Below, in pieces: positions 17,202-25,769 of a DNA stretch of 64,000 bases; the stretch's first letter is position 1, and each line of letters opens with the position of its first letter. The notes beneath the pieces were generated by a model that was given only the letters and a program-made list of their open reading frames with translations, was not told where the DNA came from and did no database searches. The position numbers and the translations under genes were made by a program. Origin of the DNA: an uncultured Aquimarina sp. GTDB taxonomy: Bacteria > Bacteroidota > Bacteroidia > Flavobacteriales > Flavobacteriaceae. The stretch spans positions 248,001 through 312,000 of the forward strand of contig CANLEM010000004.1 in the NCBI GenBank assembly GCA_947489685.1. Reading direction: 5' to 3'.

Positions 17202-17545
17202 AAACGTATTTCCGTTTATCAAAAAGTTTTGATAGTTAAAATTGAATTTGATGTAATGGTATCCGTAGTTGTATTCAGAAAAACAAATAGCTGATAATAA
17301 ATCCTTAGCTAAAGAATTTGCTATACTTTTCTAAATCATTGGATGTCTCTAGGGGAAGTAGGGCGCACCTGCTTCAAAAGAAAATTAGACCCCCAAGGGG
17401 CGACGAAAGCGGCGTACGGGTATGGTAATATTACCTACCTTGTTCGAGGATTGAACTTTAACTTCTGAATAAATAAAATTTGCCGTTTTCATAATAGTAA
17501 CTCTAAATCGTCGGCCGTAGCCCCTTTCGTTAACTAGATAGTGCA
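17202..17545 (-). promoter_or_regulatory. 5' leader of the arginine operon, GC-rich and structured
   Basis: The 344 bases upstream of the first operon gene. They hold a near-consensus -7 box (TAATATTG at about 17542-17549 on the minus strand), a short Arg-rich ORF (listed next), a GGTAATATTACC palindrome, a CCCC-TT-GGGG hairpin at 17390-17400, and an imperfect hairpin GAAGCAGG / CCTACTTC at about 17356-17376. GGGG at 17390-17394 could alternatively pair with CCCC at 17352-17355. A weak stem before TTTGTTTTTC (17279-17320) is the only terminator candidate. Composition is much richer in GC than the flanks, as expected for a structured RNA. Confidence 0.55.
17385..17492 (-). CDS. Putative arginine leader peptide, 35 aa
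   Basis: A short ORF opening MKTANFIYSEVKVQ and closing VRRFRRPLGV before TAA. Four Arg in five codons (CGC CGC TTT CGT CGC) sit at the position where a ribosome would stall, directly over the CCCC arm of the downstream hairpin. CGC is uncommon in this AT-rich DNA. Upstream of an arginine operon this looks like a regulatory leader peptide. There is no clear U-run terminator, so the mechanism is uncertain, and the ORF is short enough for chance to matter. Confidence 0.45.
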   Translation of the reverse strand: MKTANFIYSEVKVQSSNKVGNITIPVRRFRRPLGV

Positions 17546-17648
17546 ATATTACATAAAAACTAAATACAGATCATGAGATGAATCATAAAATTTTATAAAA
17601 ATGTGATTTTCATAAAATAAGACCTGAAAATTTGTGATATACATAAAT

Positions 17649-17679
17649 AAAAAAACGGAAAGCCTTGACTTTCCGTTTT
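17649..17679 (-). terminator. Terminator of the secreted PL7 lyase gene
   Basis: A perfect 11-bp stem AAAACGGAAAG / CTTTCCGTTTT (17652-17662 and 17669-17679). On the minus strand it ends in a run of seven T. It lies 31 nt beyond the stop. Confidence 0.9.
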
Positions 17680-17710
17680 CTTTACCTTAAAAAATCTAAG
17701 AAATCCTATA

Positions 17711-19024
17711 TTAATGAGTTATGCTTAGATTTTTTACTCTAACAATCCCATGAGATCCAGTATAAGAAGCTCCTTTTACAGATTGCAGGTAGTTTCCAAC
17801 TTTAAAATAATTCCCTTCGGTGCTGGTATCCATTTGTTGGTTAAATATTCTATTATTTCCTTCAAAAAGCTCAACGAGACCATCATTGTACACTAATTTA
17901 AATGTATAACTCGTGTCTAATTTATAGGTACCACTAAGAATTCTACTTCCGCCTAGAACCTCTTCGGTGATATAACCGCTAATTTTAATTCTCACATTTC
18001 CTGAAGATTGATCAGGATCGCCTATAAACTGTACTCTAATAACATCATCAACAGTGCTACTTGGACCATGTATTTGTCCAAAACACAATACTCCATCTTT
18101 TCCACTGGTACTTCTTGGTAACTGATCTACTCTTACTGTCCAGGTCATGGTATTATTACCATTTTTTGCATCCCAATTGGCCAAATTACCGTTAATCAAC
18201 TCTCTAAGTTCTACTCTTGGGTTACTAGAGTTTGCCGAACCTCCTAGGCCCCGGTAACACTTAAAGTAAGTCCATTCGCCATCGGTGTAGAAGTAATTAG
18301 GATCTTCGTAAGTACTAAAGGTTTGGCCTGTGGCATCTAATACATCATCCCGATAAGTAGCCGAAGAACCAGGGTTACCGGTAAAGCAATTTAATTTCCA
18401 AGTATTTGAAGTAAGTCCTAATACATCTCCTGGAGAATTTCCTCCAGGCGGTGGTGGAGGTGGCGGTGTGCTACCTGATGAATGTATTTGTGTTTCTGTA
18501 ATACTATTCCATGCACTACTAGAGTTACCAAAACAAGATATCCTAACATATCGCACAGTTACATCGTCAAAACTATAGGTTTCAAGATTAGTAGTATTTC
18601 CACTACTTCCTGTTCTTTTGGCATCGTATATGGTGCTTAAACTAGAAGTAGAGTTTCCTACTCTAATTTTAAAAAATGCTTTTCTTTGATTTCCTTTATA
18701 CCATGCAATTTTGAGGCTAGAAATTGTCTTAGGAGTGCCCAAATCGTAAGTAATATACTTACCCGAGTATCCTTTTGACGACCAACGGGTGTTTAGATTT
18801 CCGTCCAAAGTATTTGCCGGAACATTACCGTCATCACCATTGGCAGATACTCCAACTGGTGCAACAATAGCTTTAATTAAAGTACTGTCATCTGTTAATT
18901 GAGAAGTTTCATTATCAAAACTTTCTGTTTCGCAGGATAGGGTCATCAAAAAAATAAACGCTAATAGCAGTTTACTAATTAAAGAGAAAGATGTTTCTCT
19001 ATGATCGGTTGATTTATTTTTCAT
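17711..19024 (-). CDS. Alginate lyase PL7 with N-terminal F5/8-type (CBM32-like) domain, lipoprotein
   Basis: A 437-residue enzyme. The ATG at 19024 gives a lipoprotein signal (LLLAFIFLMTLSC) with lipidated Cys near residue 31; the frame stays open upstream but runs across an operator, so that start is rejected. Residues about 55-185 form an F5/8C discoidin domain (DGNLNTRWSSKG, YDLGTPKTISSLKIAWYKG). A Pro-rich linker (STPPPPPPPGG) follows, then the PL7 catalytic domain with its motifs NPRVELREL, LCFGQIHG (catalytic Gln and His) and YFKVGNYLQS (catalytic Tyr). It is likely displayed on the surface and cuts polymeric alginate. It is divergent from the GntR gene. Confidence 0.93.
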   Translation of the reverse strand: MKNKSTDHRETSFSLISKLLLAFIFLMTLSCETESFDNETSQLTDDSTLIKAIVAPVGVSANGDDGNVPANTLDGNLNTRWSSKGYSGKYITYDLGTPKTISSLKIAWYKGNQRKAFFKIRVGNSTSSLSTIYDAKRTGSSGNTTNLETYSFDDVTVRYVRISCFGNSSSAWNSITETQIHSSGSTPPPPPPPGGNSPGDVLGLTSNTWKLNCFTGNPGSSATYRDDVLDATGQTFSTYEDPNYFYTDGEWTYFKCYRGLGGSANSSNPRVELRELINGNLANWDAKNGNNTMTWTVRVDQLPRSTSGKDGVLCFGQIHGPSSTVDDVIRVQFIGDPDQSSGNVRIKISGYITEEVLGGSRILSGTYKLDTSYTFKLVYNDGLVELFEGNNRIFNQQMDTSTEGNYFKVGNYLQSVKGASYTGSHGIVRVKNLSITH

Positions 19025-19087
19025 CTTGTAAAAAATTAGAGCGTTAATAAAAGTTTGTGTTAGATATAATGGTAAACCAAAAACATT

Positions 19088-19105
19088 AAATTGGTCAACC
19101 AATTT
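19088..19105. promoter_or_regulatory. TGGTnnACCA operator in the PL7 promoter
   Basis: AAATTGGTCAACCAATTT has perfect 8-bp arms around CA. On the minus strand it directly overlaps a near-consensus -7 box (TAAAATTG), the same geometry as at the PL6 and susC promoters. Likely bound by one of the FadR-type GntR proteins of the locus. Confidence 0.7.
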
Positions 19106-19395
19106 TATACAATGATAACAATTTTATGACACAACGCAAACGTTTTCGTAAAAAAACTTCAAAATAACTCTCATATTATCAATTTGTTATGTTAATAAAT
19201 AAAGGATTGATATTTCCAAGTTTTACCAAACAAAAAACAACCTGATTAATGGTTTTTTATATTTTCAAAGATTCATTGATTCAAGTAGATGATGCCTATA
19301 AAAGCTAACTAAACGAAAAATTACATGTTATTATTTTTAACAAGAACATAAATATGTAACCATATGTGTTGGAAACATTTTTTTTAGTTAACTTA

Positions 19396-19410
19396 GATGG
19401 TCAACCAATT
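19396..19410. promoter_or_regulatory. TGGTnnACCA operator upstream of the first gntR gene
   Basis: GATGGTCAACCAATT lies 25-40 nt upstream of the chosen ATG at 19435, consistent with autoregulation. No exact TAnnTTTG box overlaps it here. Confidence 0.6.
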
Positions 19411-19434
19411 AATAGTGTTACGAAATTAAATTTC

Positions 19435-20133
19435 ATGGAAAAGATTGAAAAAAAGCCTGAAAATAAGGTAAGTATAGAAGAAACTATCATTTCAAAGATC
19501 AAGGAACTTATTGTATCTAAACATTTGGAGCCGGGAGATCGTTTACCTGCCGAGAGGGATCTTGCACAAAAGTTTGGCGTTAGTCGTAACCAATTACGTC
19601 AGGCAATTCAACGTTTAGAGTTCTATGGATTAGTTAAAAAATACCCTCAAAGTGGTACTCGTATTTCTAATATTGGAGTTACCGCATTAAATGGTATGAT
19701 GTCTGATATTTTACAACTACAGGAACCCGATTTTAAATCCCTGGTAGAAACTAGAATAATATTAGAAACTAATGCCGTAAGATTAGCCGCAACAAGAAGA
19801 ACTGAGGCGCAAATTGTTGAAATCCAAAAAGCACACGAGGCATATAGTACAAAAGCGATAAAGGGAATAGACGCCGTAGAAGAAGATTTAATGTTTCATA
19901 TAAAGTTAGCCGAAGCTAGCAATAATAGCGTTGTAAATTCTTTAATGTTAATTATCACTCCAGAAATCATTAGTCACTTCATAAAAAACAAAGTCTGTAA
20001 TAAAGAAGAAAATTATTTACTAATTAAAGAACATCAAAACATTGTTAATGCTATTAAAGAAAAAGATCCTGACAAAGCAGTAGCATGTCTACAAGATCAC
20101 TTTAGGGATTTATATATCTATTGCAATGAATAA
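19435..20133 (+). CDS. GntR-family (FadR/FCD type) regulator of alginate genes, copy 1
   Basis: A 232-residue transcription factor. The winged helix is at about residues 14-80 (IISKIKELIVSKHLEPGDRLPAERDLAQKFGVSRNQLRQAIQRLEFYGLV). The all-helical FCD ligand domain follows (about 90-225), with the expected Asp/His metal residues in EEDLMFHIKLAEAS and EHQNIVNAI. The ATG at 19435 (MEKIEKKPE) is used; the longer frame would translate through the operator. Divergent from the PL7 gene and beside palindromes of FadR type, it is the likely repressor, with an alginate-derived monomer (DEH or KDG) as the expected inducer. It is a paralogue of the gene at 32351. Confidence 0.92.
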   Translation: MEKIEKKPENKVSIEETIISKIKELIVSKHLEPGDRLPAERDLAQKFGVSRNQLRQAIQRLEFYGLVKKYPQSGTRISNIGVTALNGMMSDILQLQEPDFKSLVETRIILETNAVRLAATRRTEAQIVEIQKAHEAYSTKAIKGIDAVEEDLMFHIKLAEASNNSVVNSLMLIITPEIISHFIKNKVCNKEENYLLIKEHQNIVNAIKEKDPDKAVACLQDHFRDLYIYCNE

Positions 20134-20271
20134 TGGTACTTTTTAAACAGTAATAGTAGTTTATCGCAGCTTTTAGAATAATTTTTATTGATTTTCGTAT
20201 AAAATTAAGTGTTTTTTTAATATTTCTTTAAAAAAAAGCTTCTACTTTCTTTGATTATTAATTTATATCGC
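20134..20271. other. Intergenic spacer before the PL6 gene
   Basis: A 138-base AT-rich spacer with no ORF. It leads into the promoter-operator listed next; the -33 region would lie around 20245-20255, where no clear TTTG is seen. Confidence 0.5.
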
Positions 20272-20301
20272 TATTTTTGGTTAACCAAATTGGTTAACCA
20301 G
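20272..20301 (+). promoter_or_regulatory. PL6 promoter with two tandem operators
   Basis: The exact -7 box TATTTTTG (20272-20279) shares its TTTG with the first operator TTTGGTTAACCAAA (20276-20289, a perfect palindrome). A second copy, TTGGTTAACCAG, follows with its centre 13 bp downstream. The start codon is at 20311, giving a 5' UTR of roughly 25 nt. A protein bound here would block RNA polymerase. Confidence 0.78.
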
Positions 20302-20310
20302 ATTAGTTTT

Positions 20311-22647
20311 ATGAAAAATATACTATTTTATTTGTGTTTAGGGATATCTTTTTATTCATGTAAGCATACTACACAGAAAGAACCTTTATCCAACATTATT
20401 ACCTCTGTTGATGCTTTTAATGAAACTATTAAAAATGTAAAGCCTGGAGATTCTATTATACTTGCCAAAGGAATTTGGAAAGATGCCGAATTACTTTTTC
20501 AAGCTACAGGAACAAAAGATAAACCAATAACATTAACGGTCGAAGAAAAGGGGCAAACTGTATTAGAAGGGCAATCTTATTTACGTATAGCCGGAGAACA
20601 TTTAATTATTAGCGGGTTAGTTTTTAAAAATGGCTTCACTCCTACTTCCGAAGTAATTTCATTCAAAAAAGATAAAAACAATTTTGCATCTAATTGTAGA
20701 TTAACCGAATGCGTTATTGATAATTATACCAATCCCGAAAGGAGAGAACAAGATTATTGGATTGGTATTTATGGAAAAAATAATCGCATAGATCATAATC
20801 ATTTCGAAGGTAAAGGAAACCTTGGCGTTACCATGGCTGTACGTTTAAACTCAGAAAAATTTATAGAAAATCACCATCAGATTGATCACAATTATTTTGG
20901 TCCTAGACAAACTCTTGGATCTAATGGTGGCGAAACTCTTAGGATTGGCACCAGTCATCATTCGTTAAGTAATTCTAATACAATTGTAGAACATAATTAT
21001 TTTGATCGTTGTGGGGGCGAATTAGAAATTATTTCTAATAAATCTTGTCAAAATACATTTCGTAATAATGTTTTTTATGAATGTAGAGGTACACTTACAA
21101 TGCGCCATGGTAATGAAACTATGGTAAAAAATAATGTGTTTATAGGAAATAAAATACCTAGTACAGGAGGTATTCGTGTAATTAATGGGCAACAAACTGT
21201 AGAAAACAACTATGCAATCGGACTTACTGGATATCGTTTTGGTGGGGCATTAGTGGTTATGAACGGTGTTCCTAATTCACCACTAAACAGGTACTTTCAA
21301 GTAGCTGATGCCAATATTAAAAATAATACTTTTATTAATTGTGATTATATACAATTATGTGCAGGAAGTGATAATGAACGAAGCGCAACACCTATAAACT
21401 CTACTATAGAAAATAACATTTTTTATAATGAACTCAAAAACGATTCCTTTACCATTTATGATGATATTAGTGGTATTGAGTTTAACAATAATATTATAAG
21501 CCCAAATACATCTTCTACCCTACCCAAAGGTTTTTTCTCTAGAAAACTTTCTTTAAAAGAAGGTGTACACAAATTACTATCTCCTATAGAAAATGATGTA
21601 AATGCAGGTGCGCAATTAACGTTCGATATTCCATCAAAAGAAAATACAGGTGCTTCATGGTATCCCAAGAACAACTCAAATGTTCGTTTTAATACTGGAA
21701 AAGTAATCCCTGTAGCTCCAGGAATTAACACATTATTTGATGCTATAAAAACATCGTCTCCGGGAGATATAATTGAACTAACAGCTGCTCATGGATATTT
21801 GACTACCAAAACAATTGATATCAGTCATCCAATTACAATTACTTCTTTTCTTGAAAAATCCACTTTAACTTTTGAGAAAAAATCATTGTTTGATATTCAA
21901 AATGGTGGGAGTTTAGAATTAAACAAGTTAATTTTTGACGGAAAAGAGGCTCCGGATTATTCGGGTAACGCGGTAATAAGAACCAGTAAATATTCGATGA
22001 ACAAAAATTATAAACTAATCATTAACAATTGCGATTTTAAGAATCTAAATATTAACCACTCTTATGACGCCATTAAAGTTTTTAAGAACACAGTTGCGGA
22101 TACTATCAGTATTACAAACTCTGTTTTTAAAGATATTACAGGCAATATTCTTTCTCTAGATAAGGAAATAGGAGAAAATGGAATTTTTAATGCTGAATTC
22201 GTAATTCTAAAAAACAATATTTTTTCTAATATAGACGGTGCTGTTTTAAATTTGGTTAGAGATGGAAAGGATGAAAGTACTTTTGGGCCTTTTCTTAGTT
22301 TTGATCATAATACACTAGACAATGTAGGAAATGGAAAAAGAAATAAAAACAAAAAATCAATTTCTTTGATAGGGGTACAAAATGCCGAGATCAAAAACAG
22401 TATTTTCAGAAATAGTAAGGGCATACAAATACATCTGGTTGTTGGTGGACCCATAGCCAAAATACATCATAACGACTTTTTTAATTCCGAAAAAATATCT
22501 GTAACTGGTGATCAAAAGTATGAAATTGATACTCTTTGGGAGGTTGATCCAAAATTTGAGAATAATACAACTTACACTCTTCGAGAAGATTCAAGTTTAC
22601 AAAACAAAGGTGATGATAATCGATCTATAGGGGTAATCAATAGATAA
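20311..22647 (+). CDS. Alginate lyase, polysaccharide lyase family 6
   Basis: A 778-residue lipoprotein (signal LCLGISFYSC, Cys about residue 16). The N-terminal half is a PL6 right-handed beta-helix typical of chondroitinase B and AlyGC. Seen are the NGGETLRIGTSHHS segment, the calcium and catalytic strand GGELEIISNKS (Glu pair and Lys) and GTLTMRHGNE (catalytic Arg). Residues from about 460 form a second parallel beta-helix, as in two-domain PL6 enzymes. It probably acts as an exo- or MG/G-preferring lyase in the periplasm or at the outer membrane. First gene of PL6-PL17-kdgF. The ATG at 20311 is required because the operator lies upstream. Confidence 0.93.
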   Translation: MKNILFYLCLGISFYSCKHTTQKEPLSNIITSVDAFNETIKNVKPGDSIILAKGIWKDAELLFQATGTKDKPITLTVEEKGQTVLEGQSYLRIAGEHLIISGLVFKNGFTPTSEVISFKKDKNNFASNCRLTECVIDNYTNPERREQDYWIGIYGKNNRIDHNHFEGKGNLGVTMAVRLNSEKFIENHHQIDHNYFGPRQTLGSNGGETLRIGTSHHSLSNSNTIVEHNYFDRCGGELEIISNKSCQNTFRNNVFYECRGTLTMRHGNETMVKNNVFIGNKIPSTGGIRVINGQQTVENNYAIGLTGYRFGGALVVMNGVPNSPLNRYFQVADANIKNNTFINCDYIQLCAGSDNERSATPINSTIENNIFYNELKNDSFTIYDDISGIEFNNNIISPNTSSTLPKGFFSRKLSLKEGVHKLLSPIENDVNAGAQLTFDIPSKENTGASWYPKNNSNVRFNTGKVIPVAPGINTLFDAIKTSSPGDIIELTAAHGYLTTKTIDISHPITITSFLEKSTLTFEKKSLFDIQNGGSLELNKLIFDGKEAPDYSGNAVIRTSKYSMNKNYKLIINNCDFKNLNINHSYDAIKVFKNTVADTISITNSVFKDITGNILSLDKEIGENGIFNAEFVILKNNIFSNIDGAVLNLVRDGKDESTFGPFLSFDHNTLDNVGNGKRNKNKKSISLIGVQNAEIKNSIFRNSKGIQIHLVVGGPIAKIHHNDFFNSEKISVTGDQKYEIDTLWEVDPKFENNTTYTLREDSSLQNKGDDNRSIGVINR

Positions 22648-22650
22648 AAC

Positions 22651-24921
22651 ATGAAAAAGACAACCCCTATTATATTCGTTAATTTAGGTAAACCGTTCTC
22701 GTTGTTGCTTTTGTTATTGATTGGATTGCAAATTTCTGCGCAAAACCATCCAAATTTAATTTTAACCAAAAATGGCGTAGCAAATATTAAAAAACAACTC
22801 GGGCAGATTCCTGTATTTGATAAAAGCCTATCAAAAACAAAGAATGAAATTGACTTAGAAATTGCCAAAGGTATTAGTGTGCCAATTCCAAAAGATATGG
22901 CTGGGGGTTATACTCATGATCAACATAAAAAAAATTGGAACACGCTTCAAAAGGCAGGTATATTATATCAGTTATTAGAAGATGAAAAGTATGCAACTTA
23001 TGTGCACAATGTTCTAAAAGCATATGCAGAGATGTATCCAACACTTCCGTTGCATCCACAAGAACGCTCATATGCAAGAGGAAAAATATTTTGGCAATGT
23101 CTAAATGATGCCAATTGGTTAGTATACGTAAGCCAAGCTTATGATTGTATTTATGATTATTTATCGCGTAAAGAAAGAGATTATTTAGAAAAAAACTTAT
23201 TTGTTCCATTTGCCAATTTCCTTTCTGAAGAAAATCCTCAATTTTTTAATCGCATTCATAACCATAGTACTTGGGGTAATGTTGCTGTTGGTATGATTGG
23301 TTTGGTTATGGATAATGACGAACTGGTCAACAAAGCACTATATGGATTAAAAAAAGCGAACATAAACCTCAATCTAAAAGACAATGATGGAGGTTTAATT
23401 ATAGAAAAAGATCAAAAAGCAGGCTTTTTGGCAAATCTGGACAAACCTTTTTCGCCTGATGGTTACTATACAGAAGGGCCATATTATCAAAGGTATGCCA
23501 TGTACCCCTTTATGATATTTGCGCAAGCATTGCAAAACAAAAAACCAGAATTAAAAATTTTTGAATATAAGAAAGGGGTATTGATAAAAGCCGTATATGC
23601 ATTGCTTAATTTGACAAATATGGACGGTGAGTTTTTTCCTCTTAATGATGGTCAAAAAGGAATGTCTTATTTCTCTAAAGAATTAATATCTGCCGTAGAT
23701 ATCGCTTTTCATTATGGAGGAAAGGACACTTCTCTACTCAGTATTGCTAAAAAACAAAATAGCGTACAATTAGACGATACTGGTTTGGCCGTAGCCAAAG
23801 GCATTAAAGATAATCAAGCTACACCTTTTGTAAAAAAGTCGATCGAACTTAAAGATGGTTCAGATGGTAAAGAAGGTGGTATAGGAATACTTCGCTCTTC
23901 TGATCAACGCACAAGTTTGATTATGAAATATACAGCGCAAGGTTTAAGCCATGGGCATTATGATAAATTATCTTTTTCTTATTATCACAATGGTAAAGAA
24001 GTACTTCAGGATTATGGTTTGGCAAGGTTTGTTAATATCGAACAAAAAAATGGAGGAGGTTACCTTAAAGAAAATAAAACCTGGGCCAAACAAAGTATCG
24101 CCCACAATACAATCATTCAAGATGAAACCTCTCATTTTGGTGGAAAATTTGAAATAGGAAATATCCATCATTCAGACAAATATCTATTTGACGTTTCAAA
24201 GTCGAAATTGCAAATAGTAAGCGCAAAAGAAGAAAACGCATACCCAAATACCAAACTTCATCGCACCATGATTATGTTAGAGGATGAAGATTTTGAAAAT
24301 CCCGTATTAATTGATGTTATGTCATTTTCGTCAAACGCCATACATCAATTTGATATGCCTTTTTATTATCATGGTCAAATTATAGATACTAATTTTGATT
24401 ATAAGCACACTGATCAACTTTCTGCATTAGGAACCAAAAATGGATATCAACATCTATGGGTAGAAGGTAAGGCCACTATCAAAAATAACACAGCGCAAGT
24501 TACATGGTTATCAAATAATACGTTTTACACCTTATCAAGTTTTACGGCTATAGACGATGAATTTTTATTTACTCGAATTGGCGCTAATGACCCTCAATAT
24601 AATCTAAGAAGAGATCCTGGATTTATGATTCGAAAACCAAAGTCCAAAAATGATTCTTTTATCCATGTTATCGAAACACATGGCTCATATAATCCAGTTA
24701 CTGAAATAGCAACTAATACACGTAGTGCTATTAAAGAAGTACAAAAAATCAAAATTGAAAATCAAAACTATACGGCTTGGTCAATTTTAACAAAAAAAGG
24801 GAGTACACATATGTTTATATTATGTACTACAAATCCAAATCATACAAAATCGCATACAATAACGGTAAATGGACAAACCCATACTTGGGTGGGTGCATAT
24901 AAGCATACAATAAAAAAATAA
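22651..24921 (+). CDS. Oligoalginate lyase, polysaccharide lyase family 17
   Basis: A 756-residue enzyme with a cleavable signal peptide (LLLLLLIGLQISAQ). The N-terminal alpha-toroid (Alginate_lyase domain, about 60-370) has NHSTWGNVAVGMIGL, with the Asn-His pair, and DGYYTEGPYYQRYAMYPF, with the catalytic Tyr. The C-terminal heparinase II/III-like beta domain has GLSHGHYDKLSFSYYHNGKE, with a conserved zinc-site His, and WAKQSIAHNTI. PL17 enzymes remove unsaturated monomer from oligoalginate, so this periplasmic enzyme finishes depolymerisation. It starts 3 nt after the PL6 stop and is 24 nt ahead of kdgF. Confidence 0.94.
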   Translation: MKKTTPIIFVNLGKPFSLLLLLLIGLQISAQNHPNLILTKNGVANIKKQLGQIPVFDKSLSKTKNEIDLEIAKGISVPIPKDMAGGYTHDQHKKNWNTLQKAGILYQLLEDEKYATYVHNVLKAYAEMYPTLPLHPQERSYARGKIFWQCLNDANWLVYVSQAYDCIYDYLSRKERDYLEKNLFVPFANFLSEENPQFFNRIHNHSTWGNVAVGMIGLVMDNDELVNKALYGLKKANINLNLKDNDGGLIIEKDQKAGFLANLDKPFSPDGYYTEGPYYQRYAMYPFMIFAQALQNKKPELKIFEYKKGVLIKAVYALLNLTNMDGEFFPLNDGQKGMSYFSKELISAVDIAFHYGGKDTSLLSIAKKQNSVQLDDTGLAVAKGIKDNQATPFVKKSIELKDGSDGKEGGIGILRSSDQRTSLIMKYTAQGLSHGHYDKLSFSYYHNGKEVLQDYGLARFVNIEQKNGGGYLKENKTWAKQSIAHNTIIQDETSHFGGKFEIGNIHHSDKYLFDVSKSKLQIVSAKEENAYPNTKLHRTMIMLEDEDFENPVLIDVMSFSSNAIHQFDMPFYYHGQIIDTNFDYKHTDQLSALGTKNGYQHLWVEGKATIKNNTAQVTWLSNNTFYTLSSFTAIDDEFLFTRIGANDPQYNLRRDPGFMIRKPKSKNDSFIHVIETHGSYNPVTEIATNTRSAIKEVQKIKIENQNYTAWSILTKKGSTHMFILCTTNPNHTKSHTITVNGQTHTWVGAYKHTIKK

Positions 24922-24945
24922 TCTAAACACTAAATATATCATCAC

Positions 24946-25293
24946 ATGAAAAGTTTTGGGTCAAGTAAAGAGTTTATAATAGGAAAAGAAATAGAATGGC
25001 AAACCGTTGGCGAGGGAGTTCAGCGCCAAATTATGGGGTATGATGACCAAATTATGCTCGTGAATGTAAAGTTTGATAAAGGAGGGATTGGAGTAATGCA
25101 CAAACATTATCACTCTCAAGTTACTCATGTTGTTAGTGGTGAATTTAAAGTAACTATTGGCGATGAAACCAAAATCTTAAAAGGTGGGGATTCGTTCTAT
25201 ATCCCTCCCAATGTAATGCATGGAGCCATTTGCTTGGCTTCTGGTTTTCTGATTGATGTATTTAGCCCTATCCGCGAAGATTTTATGGAATAA
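24946..25293 (+). CDS. kdgF: KdgF-type cupin, unsaturated uronate linearising enzyme
   Basis: A 115-residue single-domain cupin. Metal-binding motif 1 is GVMHKHYHSQVTHVVSGEF (His, His, Gln, His) at about residues 44-62, and motif 2 is GGDSFYIPPNVMHGA at about 80-94. KdgF converts the cyclic 4,5-unsaturated uronate released by lyases into the linear keto form (DEH). No signal peptide is present, so it acts in the cytosol. Third gene of the PL6-PL17-kdgF unit. Its placement right after PL17 supports the role. Confidence 0.92.
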   Translation: MKSFGSSKEFIIGKEIEWQTVGEGVQRQIMGYDDQIMLVNVKFDKGGIGVMHKHYHSQVTHVVSGEFKVTIGDETKILKGGDSFYIPPNVMHGAICLASGFLIDVFSPIREDFME

Positions 25294-25425
25294 ATCAATA
25301 ATATCTTGCACGTTATATCCATGTAGAAAGAGCATCTCTTCAAAATAAATACCAATAAACTATCTGTTATTCAAAATTTTAACATTTAAAATGCTAATAT
25401 TTTTTTTATTAACATTAAAATAACA
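25294..25425. other. Spacer between kdgF and the susC promoter
   Basis: A 132-base AT-rich stretch. No ORF and no clear terminator for the upstream operon are seen; the first strong terminator comes later, at 25536. Confidence 0.5.
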
Positions 25426-25469
25426 TATATTTGGTAAACCAATTTGGTTATCCAGTTTGGTTTACCAAA
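25426..25469 (+). promoter_or_regulatory. susC-locus promoter with three tandem operators
   Basis: The exact -7 box TATATTTG (25426-25433) runs into three 13-bp repeats: TTTGGTAAACCAA (25430-25442), TTTGGTTATCCAG (25443-25455) and TTTGGTTTACCAA (25456-25468). They match the PL6 operator in sequence and in overlapping the -7 box. The middle copy is the least symmetric. The transcription start would fall near 25440, some 330 nt before susC. Confidence 0.78.
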
Positions 25470-25535
25470 TTAAAACAAACAATCACTCTAATAAACAATC
25501 AAACTTATATCATATGAAACCAAAAAGTAAATAAC

Positions 25536-25594
25536 AAAAAAAGGACAGGTACACACCTATCCTTTTTGAATTACTTCTTTCGCACAGAAGTAAT
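25536..25594 (+). terminator. Intrinsic terminator and second hairpin inside the susC leader
   Basis: Hairpin 1 (25538-25567): AAAAAGGA-C-AGGT / ACCT-A-TCCTTTTT around ACAC, with U5 at its end; it could work on either strand. Hairpin 2 (25570-25594): ATTACTTC / GAAGTAAT with a 9-nt loop, followed by ATTTG. A mini-ORF MKPKSK (25514-25534) stops just before hairpin 1. Since these lie downstream of the 25426 promoter and before susC, they either end a short RNA or act as a conditional terminator. Confidence 0.7.
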
Positions 25595-25769
25595 ATTTGA
25601 AATGCATGAACTTTATCAATCACATGCCTCGCAAAAATACGAAATTTTATTAGAATCGTAAGGTTATGTGATAAGTTACAAAGGGGAAATAGGGAATACT
25701 TCTATTAATTCTTCATCAAGATATCTTCTATAGATATCCATCTAATTGTAGGAACATAACATAATTAAA

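Noticed and set aside
17440..17475. GTTCAATCCTCGAAC as a tRNA T-arm
   Set aside because: No acceptor stem, anticodon arm or CCA-side pairing can be built around it.
19025..19102. Longer PL7 start
   Set aside because: It would place an extra segment before a clean lipoprotein signal and translate across the operator.
19138..19153. AAACGTTT-centred palindrome (GCAAACGTTTTCGT) as a LacI-type operator
   Set aside because: Only eight bases are truly palindromic, it occurs once and no LacI-family gene is in the window.
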